Source: Apricaphanius iberus
Lineage: Eukaryota; Chordata; Actinopteri; Cyprinodontiformes; Aphaniidae
Reading direction: 5' to 3'
NCBI GenBank assembly: GCA_028564705.1
Contig: JAPXFQ010002638.1
Location: 124,001-188,000 of the forward strand
Length of the DNA: 64,000 nt
Of this stretch, positions 44,161 to 56,049 are shown in pieces. Position numbers and translations under genes: made by a program. Below the pieces are notes generated by a model that was not told where the DNA came from, made no database searches, and saw only the letters and a program-made list of their open reading frames with translations. Position 1 is the first letter of the stretch, and the number at the start of each line of letters is the position of its first letter.

Positions 44161-47100
44161 AAAAATTAAATTAAATTAAAAAAGAAACAAACAAAAAGGC
44201 TGGATTTTTCTGTTAGATATTGCTAAAGCACCACTAAAACATTGCAATAACAAAAATAAAGTCAATAACCATCTGCAAATGTTCTATCCTCTTTTTTTTT
44301 CTGTCCCTCTTGTAAATAGTCTCTATGGAAAAGTGGCTCTCCTGGTTCAGATTCACTGAAATTGAGACGAATAGTTCATATTGAACTAAACCCCTTTGTA
44401 ATTCAGACTTCACACCACTTTTCCCAGACTCTGTCCCTTCTTTATTTAATCTGTTGTTGGTGTTATCAAGGTTACCTGTGAAGCTCCTCCCATCTGAGCA
44501 ATTTCCCTTAACGATCCAGTCTCCAAACTCCCCATCACTTAAGTGTAATGGATCTCTATCAAGCTGGCTCAGACAAAAAATATCAAAATTAAAAACAGCA
44601 AATGTTTAAAAGAAAATCAGAGAACAGTACTAACTGATAAACACAACCTAGTTTACAAAAACAGTCTTCCCTATAAATATTTCTGTGGGACTTTAAAACC
44701 GTAGTGCAAAACATGCACGTCTCATTCCCTGATCAAATTGATGTGAAAGCAACCAGGTGGTTGCTTATTGTTAGAAATTGCCAAACCTAAAGTACTTTTT
44801 TTTTTATCACAATCCAATATAAATTCAAAGTACTTCTGCTTATATGATTCCTCTTTAAACAAACACAAAAAGCCAACTCCCCAAATATTGATTGTAAATA
44901 ATGAAAACATTTCATACTTCAAAAACATCTGTCCGATTCTGTGAAGTGAATCAAACATAGTCAAACTGATTTTTTGCAACTAAAACTCCTCTTAAATTTT
45001 TGTAGGATACATAGTAGTCTAATTCCCCTTAGCAGTAAAACAAAAAAAAAACATTCAATAAAGGAGGTTCAAGAGATGAGATTTCTCTAAACAAAAACTA
45101 ATCGCAAAAAAAAATAAATAAATAAAATAAATAAAAACCAACATTTTTTCAGTATCCCTCTTTTCCTCTCAGGCTTCTTTTTTTTCTTTTCTCCAATGAT
45201 AAACACCAAATTGAATTGAAGCTTCTAGAAATGTCAAATAAATTACCACTGAATCATGTTTTCTTTAATCCAGCTTCTCAAATTAACATTTTCCAAAGTT
45301 CTCATTAATAAGCAGACCGCAATTCAGAAATCTGGGTCAGAATCCAAATCGAACCAAATATATAAAGGTTGAGAGAGAAAAATAAAAAAATAAAAATAAG
45401 AAAAAATAAAGAAAATAAAATCAAAAAATCTAAATAAATTGTCAGTTACAGAGTCCCCACTAATCAAATGATATATTATGCCATTATTCTATGATCAGAA
45501 CTGTTCCAAAATGTTTTAGGACCTGTAAATTTACTCTCAGCATCAAGTGGACTAGCTAACAATCAATGAATAACATCTGAAAGATTAATCTTAAACTTTA
45601 AAACTAAAACCAATTCTTATTTGTCAAAACAAAATGTGCATTCAAATATATGGTAAAAATTATTTCAATGTAGCTGGTCCAATCACATTTTGCCTCTACA
45701 CGATCAGAATAAATGAATTTAGAATTTACTTCTTACTTCCAAATTAAACCATCATTTCGATCACCGCGATATTCATTACTTTCAATCCTTAGACCAATTC
45801 AAATTTATCCCCAGCCTGTTTAAAAACAAACTGATTACTTAAAGATGACTCTGTGTTTTAATTGTTTTTTTTTTTCAAACTCAAACATTCAAATCCCACT
45901 AGTTTAGAAAATATCACTATGATAAGTGTTGTTTTGCATGGTAAAAACATTCAATTTATAACGGAATTGAAGTATGCTGGGTTACTTCTTGAGCCCCAGT
46001 TGAAATTTGATAACTCCAATAAGCCTTGAGTGTCCACAAAATCATTAAGAATGTTCAATTGTTTAAATAATTTAACATCAGTCTCCTTTAGATCATTTAT
46101 TCAGAGACCAAGCTATATTTCTAAAGTCTATAGAGCCATCAGAAATAAGCCAAACATAATTTTAGCATAAATGATACTTATTTAAATCACAGAAAGAATT
46201 CATTCTCTGTATCATACAACACGGTGCTTAAAAAATAATTTAGACCAGTTTGTTGCTTTCCAATTAACACCGTTTGCTTTTCGTTAAATTCTTATAATTA
46301 CTGCTTATAGCTTTATCTTTATTTAGGCCAACTTAACAAATCCTGCTTAGATCAATCAAAAAAGCAAAAAATCCACCTACTTAAAGATTCAAAAATGCAA
46401 CTTTTATTTTGACTATACACTCCCCTCTTTTTAATTTCAAAGATGAAATCAAAAATTAAAACTTCACCAAGTCAGAATCGACTCATGAGTAACTGTTAAA
46501 CCGCAAACTTAGCCATTTGCGTTTAATTGTAACATGCATAATTGCTCTCCACATGTAATCAATTGAGCCTTCTCAGGCAAAAACAGTTAACCAAATTCAG
46601 CATGTACTTCTTAATCTTTAATCTCCGTACCGTAACAGTTCAGTTAAACATGAAACACCTTAAATTGTCCTTCGTAGAAAATGTGCTAAAACATTGCCGA
46701 AAGAGAGTTGCAATCAAAATTTATCTGAACAGTTATCTTGAGGCCGTTTTACATCCTAATCAACCAGAAAAAGTTAACAAAAATCCAAATAAGTTTAAGT
46801 CTTAACAAGGCAATCGTCTGCAGGAGTCTGTAATCACTTTCTATCCAAAATCAACTTTTAGCTTGCAACACATAGAACATGCAGTTAGGATTAAAGCACA
46901 AAACATATTGACGCACAAAAAACAACCACCGCTAGCTTAGCAGCAGCCACAGCCATGTGCTACCGTTAGCTTCCTTTGTGAAACGAAACCTAAAACAGTA
47001 CAAAACGTACGGCGAAAACACTCCAGAACATCGCAACACACACTTTAGAAGATTACATACCGCAATACCAGGACTTAATCCGCACAATTTATACCACTTC

Positions 47101-47749
47101 ACCAAACTTTAATTCGGCACGAACAAACATTCTCCTGTTCGTCCACGCGGACTGAAACATATGTTTCCAATTTCAGCCGTCCCGCACAGCAAACACCGAA
47201 CTCTACAACGTCCGTTACAGCCCAAAACCATTAACAAAAAACACAACATTATAAGCGGTGACTTTTAGACCTTATTAATTATTTTCTCGCGGAGGTTTAC
47301 ACCAATCTGTTATAAGTTCCGTAGTCCGCTTTGAGAAATTTCCTGGCGCCGGCCTCCAGAAAACCACTCAAAAGACTCGAACAGATGGCAGAAAACCGCC
47401 TACTACCACTAATTTATTTATCAAAACATATAGTCAAAGCTGTCGTATGTTAGCCATGCTATCAAGCAAAAACGCACACAGAATTAGCTCCGCCATAGCA
47501 CCTAGCTTTGGGCGGCCACCCTGATGGCCTGTCGTAAATATTCACAACTAATTCTTATAGATTTTTAATTTCAGTTATCCATCATATTCAGTTATATATT
47601 CATTTATGTATTTTAATTTATTTATTATACTCGAGTTCATTATTTATACTATAACATTTTAACACAAAACGCAACATCACCAGCACGTCTCGCAAAGCGC
47701 CTGCGTAAAAAACATCTCACACACACATACAGTTATTTTACAATATTTA
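44161..47749 (-). other. ERV2 AT-rich internal region
   Basis: About 3.6 kb, strongly AT-rich, no supported gene. About 47060-47660 is the leader block shared with ERV1 (3490-3850) and with 11380-12010. Confidence 0.6.
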
Positions 47750-48138
47750 TCAAACACTGACCTCAAACCGGACCGACCAAAAGCTGGACCATTTACACAA
47801 TTCCAATTTGTCGGTGCTCAGCCGCGCGTTTGGAAGAAACGCAGCCCTCTCCCAGGTAATCCGTTTAGATTTAACAGAGGGCGACCCAGGCTCTTCTGTA
47901 ATCTTTTTTCGTTTGCCAGCCTGGGAGCTCCCAGATAGCCTCCTGTCTGGGCAGAGTGGCCAACCCGTCGAGTTCCGATCCGCACCTTGGTTCCGATTTT
48001 GAGTCGTTGAAGAGATCGCTCCATCTGCTCCACTGTCCTCTCTGGAGAAAAACCAGCCCCCCCTGGGCGCGCAGAGTAAGAAACTCCATCTCCCAGCAGG
48101 CACCGGTGTTTCTCTACGGAGCGTAAAGAAGGCCGCAA
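47750..48138 (-). pseudogene. Possible gag start or leader ORF of ERV2
   Basis: Two overlapping minus-strand frames of 117 and 106 codons in a GC-richer patch shortly after the primer-binding site, the place of the gag start. Basic, arginine-rich content (VEQMERSLQRLKIGTKVRIG). The corresponding patch in the 11380-12441 fragment also holds an open frame (12160-12441). Sequence not recognised; could be leader RNA. Confidence 0.35.
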
Positions 48139-48374
48139 TCCTGCTCAGAACAGAGAGACAGACAGATGAGCAGCTTCAACACTACGGGCTTGCAACAGTC
48201 AATCTGCTCAAAACAAAAAAACATATTTAACTTGCATGACAACATTACCCAATGTTAGATTAACCAATCAACAGAATTAAAAACTACGCAACTCAGCGCA
48301 AATTGTCAATAGAGCAAATACATGTCCGTTAATTAACTTTAAAAAAATAACTGGATCCTGGTCCAAAACTCTGC

Positions 48375-48392
48375 ACACAGTCGAGGTCACCA
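48375..48392 (-). promoter_or_regulatory. Primer-binding site of ERV2
   Basis: Minus strand reads TGGTGACCTCGACTGTG two bases after the LTR end CAACA. The TGGTGACC start is a plausible tRNA 3'-end complement, but I do not assign the tRNA. It differs from the ERV1 site. Confidence 0.65.
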
Positions 48393-48394
48393 TT

Positions 48395-48951
48395 TGTTGA
48401 ATTAAATAATTATCATAATTAATTCAATGCATGTTCAAGCAGAGACAAAATGGAGCCAATTTCCAGTTCTTAACATTTATTTTGAACAGATTAACAAATT
48501 GCAGTTTTACAGAGAAAGTTGCCCCCCTAGTTTCTCTGGGCCAGTCAATATTTCTGACAATTGAATGATCTTCATTTCAGAACTTTATAGACACCGGGCC
48601 TCGCCAGGACTCTAGGCGTTTTCTTCTCCCTCCAATCAGAACATTTCCAAACAGTGTCTTAGCCATTATTGGCTGTCAGAGAATTATGCAGTCATAAGGT
48701 GAGACGTGTCTTTTCTCTTGGTCAAAAGTTCATTCTGAGTTTTATGGTTTTATGGCAACATACTAAATCTACAGACATCCTGTTTTTACAGCTTGCAATA
48801 AAACTTACCCAAGAGTTTTATGACTTAAAAGCTTATCCCAATAAAAAATACTGACAGACCATATATATTTTTTACAACCATGCAAACTATATAAACCGAC
48901 TTTTACCTTCTGAATAATAAAAGTTCAAAACATATGTAGAATAACACCACA
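48395..48951 (-). repeat. ERV2 5' LTR (minus orientation)
   Basis: Direct copy of 40678-41233, 557 bp. Confidence 0.93.
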
Positions 48952-48955
48952 GTAC

Positions 48956-49640
48956 GCACAAGTGGGATGTATCAACACATTACTGCGGAGGAGACTGTGT
49001 ACGAGTGGCCACGGCACATTTCATAAATCAGACTTTTGGCTGTTCGTACGAACATTCTAAATTTAATTCGTATGATAGAATATAGGATAGTTTCTATGAA
49101 CGTGGGGTAAATGAGGGCCCTGGACTTCAAGAAAGGAAGGTAAAACTCTGGACGATCCTTCCCACCCTGGACATATACCGGTTGAGTTTTTTCCTTCTGA
49201 ATGGAGCCTGCAGTTAGAACCAAAACTACACAGTGCAGAAACTCTCCTCCTAGTGTCAGTCTAACTATTGAAGGTATCTGAGCAATAATCTTCCCACTAC
49301 CAACACAGATAAAAACAATACTTTTGATGTGTGTATGTATGTTTGAAAATGCCAAAAAATGTATATGCTCAAATAGGTTCATTTGTGTTTTTGAGTCTAT
49401 GTCTGTATTTTTAAATAAAGTTTTGTATGATGATATGTGTCCTGTTTGCCACTGACCGTTTGTTTTTAATATATCAACAATAACAAAAGAATGAAATAAA
49501 TGTAATTTTCACCCAATTCTGATTGATGTTTATAATCTATATTATTTGGTCAGTTTCTGAAATATATAATTGATTACTTTTATTTTGTCAACATTTACTT
49601 TGAATTAGTTTCACTTACATTAAACTTTGTCTCAACAACT
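48956..49640. repeat. Dispersed repeat segments related to 13430-13530 and 18450-18900
   Basis: 49130-49240 matches 13435-13530 (CCGGTTGA(A/G)TT, GGAG(G/C)..CCAGTTAGAACC-like). 49250-49620 matches 18450-18900. No gene. Confidence 0.6.
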
Positions 49641-50330
49641 CTGTGTGCTTAAGGCTGTGTTTTGCCCGTAATACATTGAAATGCCAAGATGAGGTTTCCA
49701 ACCCATTGTTAGGGAGTATTGCTTATGAAATTAGGATTTGATTATGTATTTCAGTTTTTAGTGAATGCATCTAGGACAGTAGGTCATTCAGGTTGGTACA
49801 AAGGCATTCTGTGTGTAATGTTCTGATAAATAATGTATCAGCTGATCAGGCAGACGACAAGGCAAAAGGAACTAAGCAGTAGATTTCAACAGTACATACA
49901 GACCTTGCTGTCTGGGTGTCCAGGGTCCAGGGTGTACCCCGCCTCTCGCCCGTTGACAGCTGGAGATAGGCACGAGCCCCCCCCACGACCCCTTGAGGAA
50001 TAAGCGGTTAAGAAAATGGTTGGATGGATACAGACCTTGTCAGACTGAGGCCCGGTTTGCTATCGGGTTATAAGAGGAGGCAGGCTCCATGAAGAAGACA
50101 CCCTGGACACGAACGGTGATCTCCCATCTGTTAGAAGATAAACAGTAACTGCTAAATGCTATTTAGGGTTTTACATTAGATGGGTTGGTAAAATGAACTG
50201 TTGTCAGTAAACTTTGTCCCTCCATGTTTGCCCAAATGTGTTCTATTAAATACTGAAATGCCTAAATGTCCTAGATTCATCTTTGTTTTGTGAAGAGCAA
50301 TATTTGTGGCCATAATTTCATACAGCCCCA
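49641..50330 (+). repeat. LINE relic, upstream part, filled by a SINE tail
   Basis: 49640-49907 parallels 36700-36960 (AGGACAGTAGGTC, TCTGATAAAT, GGCAAAAGGAACTAAGCAG). After the insertion at 49908-50028 the match resumes for a few bases and is then lost. Confidence 0.65.
49908..50028 (+). mobile_element. 5'-truncated SINE/RTE-tail insertion, 121 bp
   Basis: Flanked by the 11-bp duplication TACAGACCTTG (49897-49907 and 50029-50039). Contains CCAGGGTGTACCCCGCC and ends GGATGGA after AATAAGCGGTTAAG. The related sequence at 36940-36965 has one copy of this target (TTCAGACCTTG) and no insert. Confidence 0.9.
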
Positions 50331-50680
50331 TCTGCTACAGACCTTGATTTTCTTTTCCAATTTGTCTCTTTAGGCTAGCCAAAAGTCCTTCCTGAGGGTT
50401 TCAATGAACTGTTAACTATGGCCAAGTTCCTGTTTCTGCAACAAGAGATGGTGCAATCTGTTTTACCACTACTTACCAATCAGCTGGACAACCGATCCTT
50501 ACAGACCATCTTCATGAGCTTTCATCACTGCTGGTGTCCACCATAAGCTCTTCTGGTTGCAACCTCACAGATGTCATGCACCTGATCTTCATCGGCATCA
50601 AAGATAAACTCTCCCAAGTTGCAGATAGGAATTATACCTTCCATGGTCGTGGGAAGACAATATAAATTGGATGTTTATTT
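50331..50680 (+). pseudogene. Coding-like relic, not identified
   Basis: A GC-balanced patch in AT-rich DNA with open pieces: EGFNELLTMAKFLFLQQEMV then, after a frame change, ELSSLLVSTISSSGCNLTDV and IKDKLSQVADRNYTFHGRGK. It begins after a TTTGTCTCTTTAG acceptor-like stretch, so it might be a dead exon of a host gene or of an unknown element. No function assigned. Confidence 0.3.
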
Positions 50681-50689
50681 AAGCCTGTT

Positions 50690-51000
50690 AGGATTTCCAT
50701 CAATTTCCATGCCATACCATACCAAGTTTATTTGTAAAACACTCTTACAAAACAGCACAAAAGCTGATCAATGTGCTTCACAGAAACATAAAACAAAAAA
50801 TTCTAGAAGCTGCCATGGTGCCATCTAAATCTCTGTTATTATGCGATGGAATTGTTTTGTTCCTTCCTGTCTCTTATCAGTACCATGATCTGTTTAGACC
50901 TCTAATATGGCACAGAGATGTAAATTATGATGCAGCTTGATTTGTTCTGTAAAGGACAAATGAGAAATAGTTTGTTGATGCTCATGTCCTTTTAGCGTCA
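50690..51000. repeat. Short dispersed repeat then unique DNA
   Basis: 50700-50800 (TTTATTTGTAAAACACTCTTA, GTGCTTCACAGAAACATAAAA) is of the fish TTTATTTGTATAGCACA family; a relative is in ERV1 near 4325-4400. Nothing further is seen. Confidence 0.4.
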
Positions 51001-51235
51001 TTCACACCAGACCTGTTTAGTCCGCCTGAAACAAACTCTTGTTAATTTGCCTGGAAAGTCTTGTTCGTTTGGGGAGGTGTGAATGGGCAATCGAACTCTG
51101 TCCTACTAAAAAAAAAAAACAATCTCGGGTCGATTCCTTGTGTGAATGGCAAGTGAACCGGGACCAAAAGCAGGAAGCGGACTATTGTACAGGGCATCCT
51201 GGGTAAATACAATCTAAACAACAGTACAAGCTGGA
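51001..51235. repeat. Probable MITE
   Basis: Begins TCATTCACACCAGACCTGTT and has internal inverted complementary words (GGTGTGAATGG, TGTGTGAATGG). Known fish MITEs have such 'tcacaccag' ends. Borders not defined. Confidence 0.4.
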
Positions 51236-51399
51236 TAGACATATAATAGATAATCTTGTAATACTAATCTTGTACATACCTTGCTCAACGTCTGTATATG
51301 GAGGCCATCTGTGCTGGTAGTTGTATGAAGGTGGTCCTACTCATAGCACACTGTGTCAGCTGTTTCTTTAAAAAATATATATATTTTTATGCCATTTGA

Positions 51400-51560
51400 T
51401 TATTTCTTCAAGTTTTTATTTCAAAACATCTTTTTTCACAAAGTTAGGTTTTATTTCATAGTGTTTTCCCCAATTACATTTATTTTTAAAAGGATGTTTT
51501 TCAGTTGAATGAGTTCATCTGCCAATCAGAGTCAGAGGGTGGGACCTGAAATTATGATTT
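51400..51560 (+). repeat. Third copy of the 19020-19200 repeat
   Basis: Same order: CAAAACATCTTTTTTCACAA, TTCCCCAATTACATT, AAAAGGATGTTTTTCAG and GCCAATCAGAGTCAG. Confidence 0.7.
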
Positions 51561-52269
51561 TTTTTAACTATTTCACTGTCACATTATAAACTTGTTTGTT
51601 AATTTAGACATGTTTCACAACTTTTTATTTTTTTATTTAATTTGGAGCACTTTGTTTTTCCATAATGGAAATCCAGACACGCCACAGTTTGGTAAGTCCA
51701 GTTACTATAAAAAAGTATAGTTTGCCCCTCTGAGCCATTTTGATCTCATATTCCATTTCTAATAAAATACTGTGCATGCTAGTAGTTCCCATTCACTTAC
51801 ATTGGTTTATGCTAAGCTAAAGCAAACAGACTGCTGCCAGATTAGGGTAATTACCGGGCTGGTTACAAAATGTATTTTTAACACTTATCTAACTCTGAGG
51901 AATATGGCAACAGATACATTTTTACTTAGGGGTGGAATATCCCTTTAAAGCTGCACCTGAGTTGCGGTGGAGATTAAACAGTCTGAGTATGAGGGCTTAT
52001 TCAATGTGACACTGCTTCAAGATTAATTATTCCATCATGCACTTTATAAAACTCAGCTACCAGATATCCTATAGTCTTTTTGATGTTTTTGTTTGATCAA
52101 CACATTCCAGCAGCAGTGTCTCAACAGCAATATTGCACCTCTTTAAATAAAAAAACAGGCTACTTTGGCTTTGCATGGTCCACTACTGATAATGTTGATA
52201 TTTTATGTTGTGATACTGTATTCTTCTATTTTTGGATATTGGTTGTTGCTATTCGGGATGATATACAGG
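51561..52269. other. No gene seen
   Basis: AT-rich unique DNA; the open frame 52080-52310 has no recognisable content. Confidence 0.4.
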
Positions 52270-52597
52270 GTACGTTTATATGCACATCTAAATTGAGCTT
52301 TTTGGAGTAATCAGACTAAGGGCTATTAAATGAAGTACGTTTGACTCCCCAAAGATAGATGGCAACATGTGCACTTACATGTTAGCCTTATAGCGGTTAG
52401 CTTCCAGATGCACTCAGGCTTCCCCATGGGGTGCGTGAGTACGGGGGCGGGGGGGTTTGTTGTAGAGTAGTCCGATTCTCAATTGCATTATCTGGGTAGC
52501 TTAGTGAAACTTCTGAAACTCCAGTTCAGTTCGATTGAGGCTGGACTAAGGGACATACATGTATTTCAAAAGTTTCTCTTGCTGCATCTAAACGTAC
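52270..52597. mobile_element. MITE with 15-bp inverted ends, 328 bp
   Basis: GTACGTTTATATGCA at 52270-52284 faces the complement GTACGTTTAGATGCA at 52583-52597 (14 of 15). Inside are TAGTCCGATTC and GGACTAAGGG words in opposed orientation, making the element largely palindromic. Relatives at 13540-13685 and 58917-59175. Superfamily not assigned. Confidence 0.75.
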
Positions 52598-52835
52598 TCA
52601 CTAAGTTATGTTGCTGTAGGCAGTTTTAAAATTTTAGTACATATGTGTTTAGCACATGTATGTCCTTTTTGAAGTCTGAGCACCTGCCCCTCTCAAGGTC
52701 TCTGCGTGGCCCTGTTGTCTGCTGTGTATGATGGTTGATAACTAGTCATCCTGTCTCAGTCTAAACTGTACTCTCAGAAATACAGAAATGAGTAGTAATC
52801 GAACCGCGGATCAAAAGGCCGATTAAAAACGTGTT
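52598..52835. other. No feature seen
   Basis: Short unique spacer between two DNA transposon derivatives. Confidence 0.4.
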
Positions 52836-52843
52836 TCATGGAC

Positions 52844-54008
52844 TAGTGATGGTAAATTTGATTATTTTTAATGAATCATGTCTGAATGAATCACTAACTA
52901 AAATCAGGTTTTTTGAGTCATTTGCCCAGAGAGTGTAAAAAATGCTTATAGAGCATAAAAGAACAAAAACAAAAAGTAATTAAGATTTCTAAGTGGAACA
53001 TTTATTTTCCTTTTAATAGAATATTAATGAAATTTCTGACAAACTGAAAATGAAAAGTAAATTAACAAAATAAAAATCCAAAATCCAAATTAAAAAAATA
53101 AAGTTGGTTGCCAACCAAAAAGAAGGAGAAGAAGAAAAAGCTGTGAGCCAGAGGGGGTGAGTTTTTATCGTTTCGTTCAGGTCATGAGCTGAGTCAGTGA
53201 GTTGTTCAGCTCGTTTGAGCTGTGAGCCGGGAGGAGGGGGTTTCATTTTGTTCAGCTCGTGCGCCCTGTGCTGGCTGAGTAATGGTAATGGACTGAACTT
53301 ATATAGCGCTTTTCTAGTCTTATGACGCTTAACATTGAAGCCACATTCACCCATTCACACTCGCATTCATACACTGATAGCCAACATGGCTCAGTAGGAC
53401 GATGTAGAATTTGGGGGTTAAGTGCCTTGCCCAGGGGAACATCGACATGTGACTGGGGGAAGCTGGAATCAAACCTACGACCCTCCCATTGCAAGCCAAC
53501 TACTCTACCACTGAGTCGTTCAATTCGTTTGAGCTCTGAGCCGGGAGATTTCGTTCAGTTCGTGAGCTGTGCATCCTGTGCCGGCTGAGTCAGTGAGTCG
53601 TTCAACTCGTTTGAGCTGTGTGCCGGGTAGGATGGAGGGATTTGTTTATGCTACGACTCAGCACCGGACATTGAAAGCTAGGCCCAGTTATCTCATGGAA
53701 GGAAGGGGTGAGTATCTCAATGTGCTGCTAGCATGTTAGCAGCGCAATGCTGGTGTGAACTAATGAGCTATTCTCGTGATGTGAGCTTTTGCACTCAGGG
53801 TTTTTTCTTCCAGCCCAGAGCAGAATTTTTTTTTTTTTTTTTTAGCTTGCCAGATTTATTTCTATTGAGAATTTAATTGAATCTACTAATTAAATATTAA
53901 CTGGAATGAGTCAGTAAATGAGTCACTTGTGGTAGTGAATCATGATTCACGAGTGAGTAAAGTGATTTTCGAGTTTTGAATGATTCGTTCATGACTCGCA
54001 CATCACTA
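52844..54008. mobile_element. Non-autonomous hAT-like element with internal tandem units
   Basis: TAGTGATG ends (52844-52851 and complement at 54001-54008), flanked by TCATGGAC (52836-52843) and TCATGGGC (54009-54016), an 8-bp duplication with one change. Both arms carry GAATCA/TGATTC and GAGTCA/TGACTC words. At 53180-53625 two to three diverged units of about 85-100 bp (TCGTTTGAGCTGTGAGCCGG) lie in tandem, interrupted by another repeat. No transposase. Confidence 0.75.
53281..53519 (+). repeat. TATATAGCGC-family dispersed repeat, inside a hAT-like element
   Basis: GGTAATGGACTGAACTTATA ... GCGCTTTTCTAGTC ... CATTCACCCATTCACAC ... GGGGTTAAGTGCCTTGCCCAG ... CTCTACCACTGAG. Nearly complete copy. 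Confidence 0.85.
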
Positions 54009-54089
54009 TCATGGGCCTACTACCTGTATTCTAAGTTATAAAAAAAAATAAAAAATAAAACTAAAAAACAAACCCAAAGGGCAAAACCT

Positions 54090-54300
54090 TAAAACGTTTC
54101 AACCACACCGCACTAGCATCAATGGTTAAAAAAATACTCTGCAAAAAATATAATAAAAATAAATTCTCCTAACCTACAGCATCTATTACAATTAAATGCA
54201 CATTATGCAAATGAGGCGCTGACGCAATTTAGTCACTTTGAATGACTTTTGGGACAGCCAACAGTTATTTTCCATGCTGAGGAGTTAGCACTGCTGTAAG
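54090..54300 (-). repeat. Relic of the 17319-18293 hAT family
   Basis: Minus strand reads CTGTTGGCTGTCCCAAAAGTC, then a GCGTCAGCGCCTCATTTGCAT stretch (split by one mismatch from the 17345-17410 version), in the same order as the left arm of the better copy. The end itself is degraded (GCTAACTCC in place of GCCAACTCC). Confidence 0.7.
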
Positions 54301-54403
54301 AGAAATATAGTGAGCAAATGGTGGAGGATTCAAATATTAAAGCAGCAGGGCTAAAGCTGGTCAAACAGGAAGATGAGAAGCAAAAGCTGCATTCAGAAAA
54401 AAA

Positions 54404-54407
<4 letters not shown>

Positions 54408-54442
<35 letters not shown>

Positions 54443-54444
54443 TG

Positions 54445-54531
<87 letters not shown>
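54408..54531. repeat. TA dinucleotide microsatellite
   Basis: About 124 bp of (TA)n with two interruptions reading ACTGTA, so it is three blocks of TA repeats. An open frame across it encodes only Tyr-Ile repeats. Confidence 0.97.
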
Positions 54532-54535
<4 letters not shown>

Positions 54536-54694
54536 AATTTGTATCATTATAAGTGGAGTTAAAAGGCTACATTCTCACATAAGCTTTAGGAAATTAAAAT
54601 TACCTTAAATGTAATTTTCACAAATGAAAACTCTAAAATGTGACAAGATTCTGTCAGATTCTGTCCCCACCAGAATAATATTTTGGTGCTACAG

Positions 54695-54905
54695 TCCAGG
54701 ACCCAGCCTGGCCCCTTTTAGCCCCTCTCTACTGATTTCATTTCCCTGCTCAGCATCACTGAACATTTAGGAATGGTTACTCGTTAATCATAAAAACCGA
54801 CAGGAGTCTCTGTGCCTGGAGAGATTGAGAAAGTATTTTTCCTCACTATGGTCGCAGTACAGAATTGCATCTGTTGATTTTGACTCTGTCTCTGGTTTCT
54901 GCTGG
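54695..54905. repeat. Dispersed repeat, pair with 13815-14060
   Basis: Same landmarks in the same order as the first copy. Confidence 0.6.
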
Positions 54906-56049
54906 ACCAAAACCATTAACAGCTGTGCGCTATGGATGGAAAAACAGCCTTGATAAAATTTACCATTGCGCAGCCGGAATGAAAGGAAACCTGCCGCTTG
55001 CTGCTGCTGGGTCAGTGCAGCTGCGTCACCAATTTCTTGTTTTTAGTGTTGTTGAGGAAGCCTTAACAGAAGGTTTAAAAACAAATCCTCCGCAATATTT
55101 TACCCCATGGTCGACAGTCAAACTAGTTAATCCGTGAAACCTGCGCCCTTCATATATAAAGCGATCCACAATCCACCCCCCAAAAAATTTGTCAACAGGC
55201 CTAATAACGGTGATCTATTCAAAACGGCAAATTTTGCCAAAAGGTGGATTTTCATATCTGAATGGGGACATTGTACCCTATAGGATCTTTCTTGGTAAAA
55301 TGCAAATGTGACATATTTTATTCTCCATCCATATCACATAAAAAACAGGGATTGTATAAGATATGCAAAGACATCAGACAGAGTCACAATTGGTCAAATA
55401 TGCAGTACAGTTGGATAATTGGATAAAATTTCAGGACATACAGAATTTGGGGGGGATTGGTAGAATTTGCATCAATAGACAGCAAACCCCTGGAGGGACT
55501 GACTATATTATAAAATTAATTTAAGGCCATATTGCCCAGACCTATCTAAATCTGCTTTAGGTTAGTCTCTGGATCTCAGATTTAGTAATCTTCTCAGGAG
55601 TTCTCATTACTAATAAGGTAAGAACAACTGGACAAAACAAATTTAGCCTCTTTGGGGATCTACATTTGATCACTGGTAGGATCAGAGTCTTTTCATAGTG
55701 GGGGCACTTTGTGAAGCTGGATAGACGTATGGGAGATAGTCACACAGATGCCACCCACCCTTTCAGAACATTTCCTCAATGTTCTATTCCCAATTTTGGC
55801 TGCCTTAGCTCTCTCCCTCTCTTTTACACTCTCAAAGAGTTAAAGAAAAATGTACCTATAGTTATAATAATTGAGGTAGCCATCTTTGCGGGGGGGGGGG
55901 GGGGGTATTCCTGCATTAATACTGTCCATTGTTAAAACTCTGACATTTATAAAAGACATTCAAGTCATTAGCAGTTTCGAAATCTGATTTGGCACCCATG
56001 GATATAGGGCTCTTCTTTAAATGCGATCCCATAATATATTTTACACCTT
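54906..56049. other. No gene seen
   Basis: Unique AT-rich DNA with a run of about 17 G at 55888-55905. The 54865-55137 open frame has no recognisable content. Confidence 0.45.

Larger units (their letters stand above)
40678..48951 (-). mobile_element. ERV2: LTR element without coding capacity, 8274 bp
   Basis: LTRs 40678-41233 and 48395-48951, flanked by a 4-bp duplication GTAC (40674-40677, 48952-48955). Orientation is minus: the primer-binding site adjoins the right LTR and the polypurine tract adjoins the left one. The LTRs differ at about four substitutions and one single-base length change over 556 bp (about 99% identity), so insertion is recent. Yet the 7.16 kb between them has no frame over about 120 codons and no recognisable gag, pol or env. 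It is therefore a large non-autonomous derivative, moved by enzymes supplied elsewhere. Confidence 0.92.

Noticed and set aside
54318..54608. Open frame with Tyr-Ile repeats
   Set aside because: Produced by the TA microsatellite.
55885..55910. Poly-G run as a quadruplex regulatory site
   Set aside because: A single homopolymer, with no gene near it; likely slippage.
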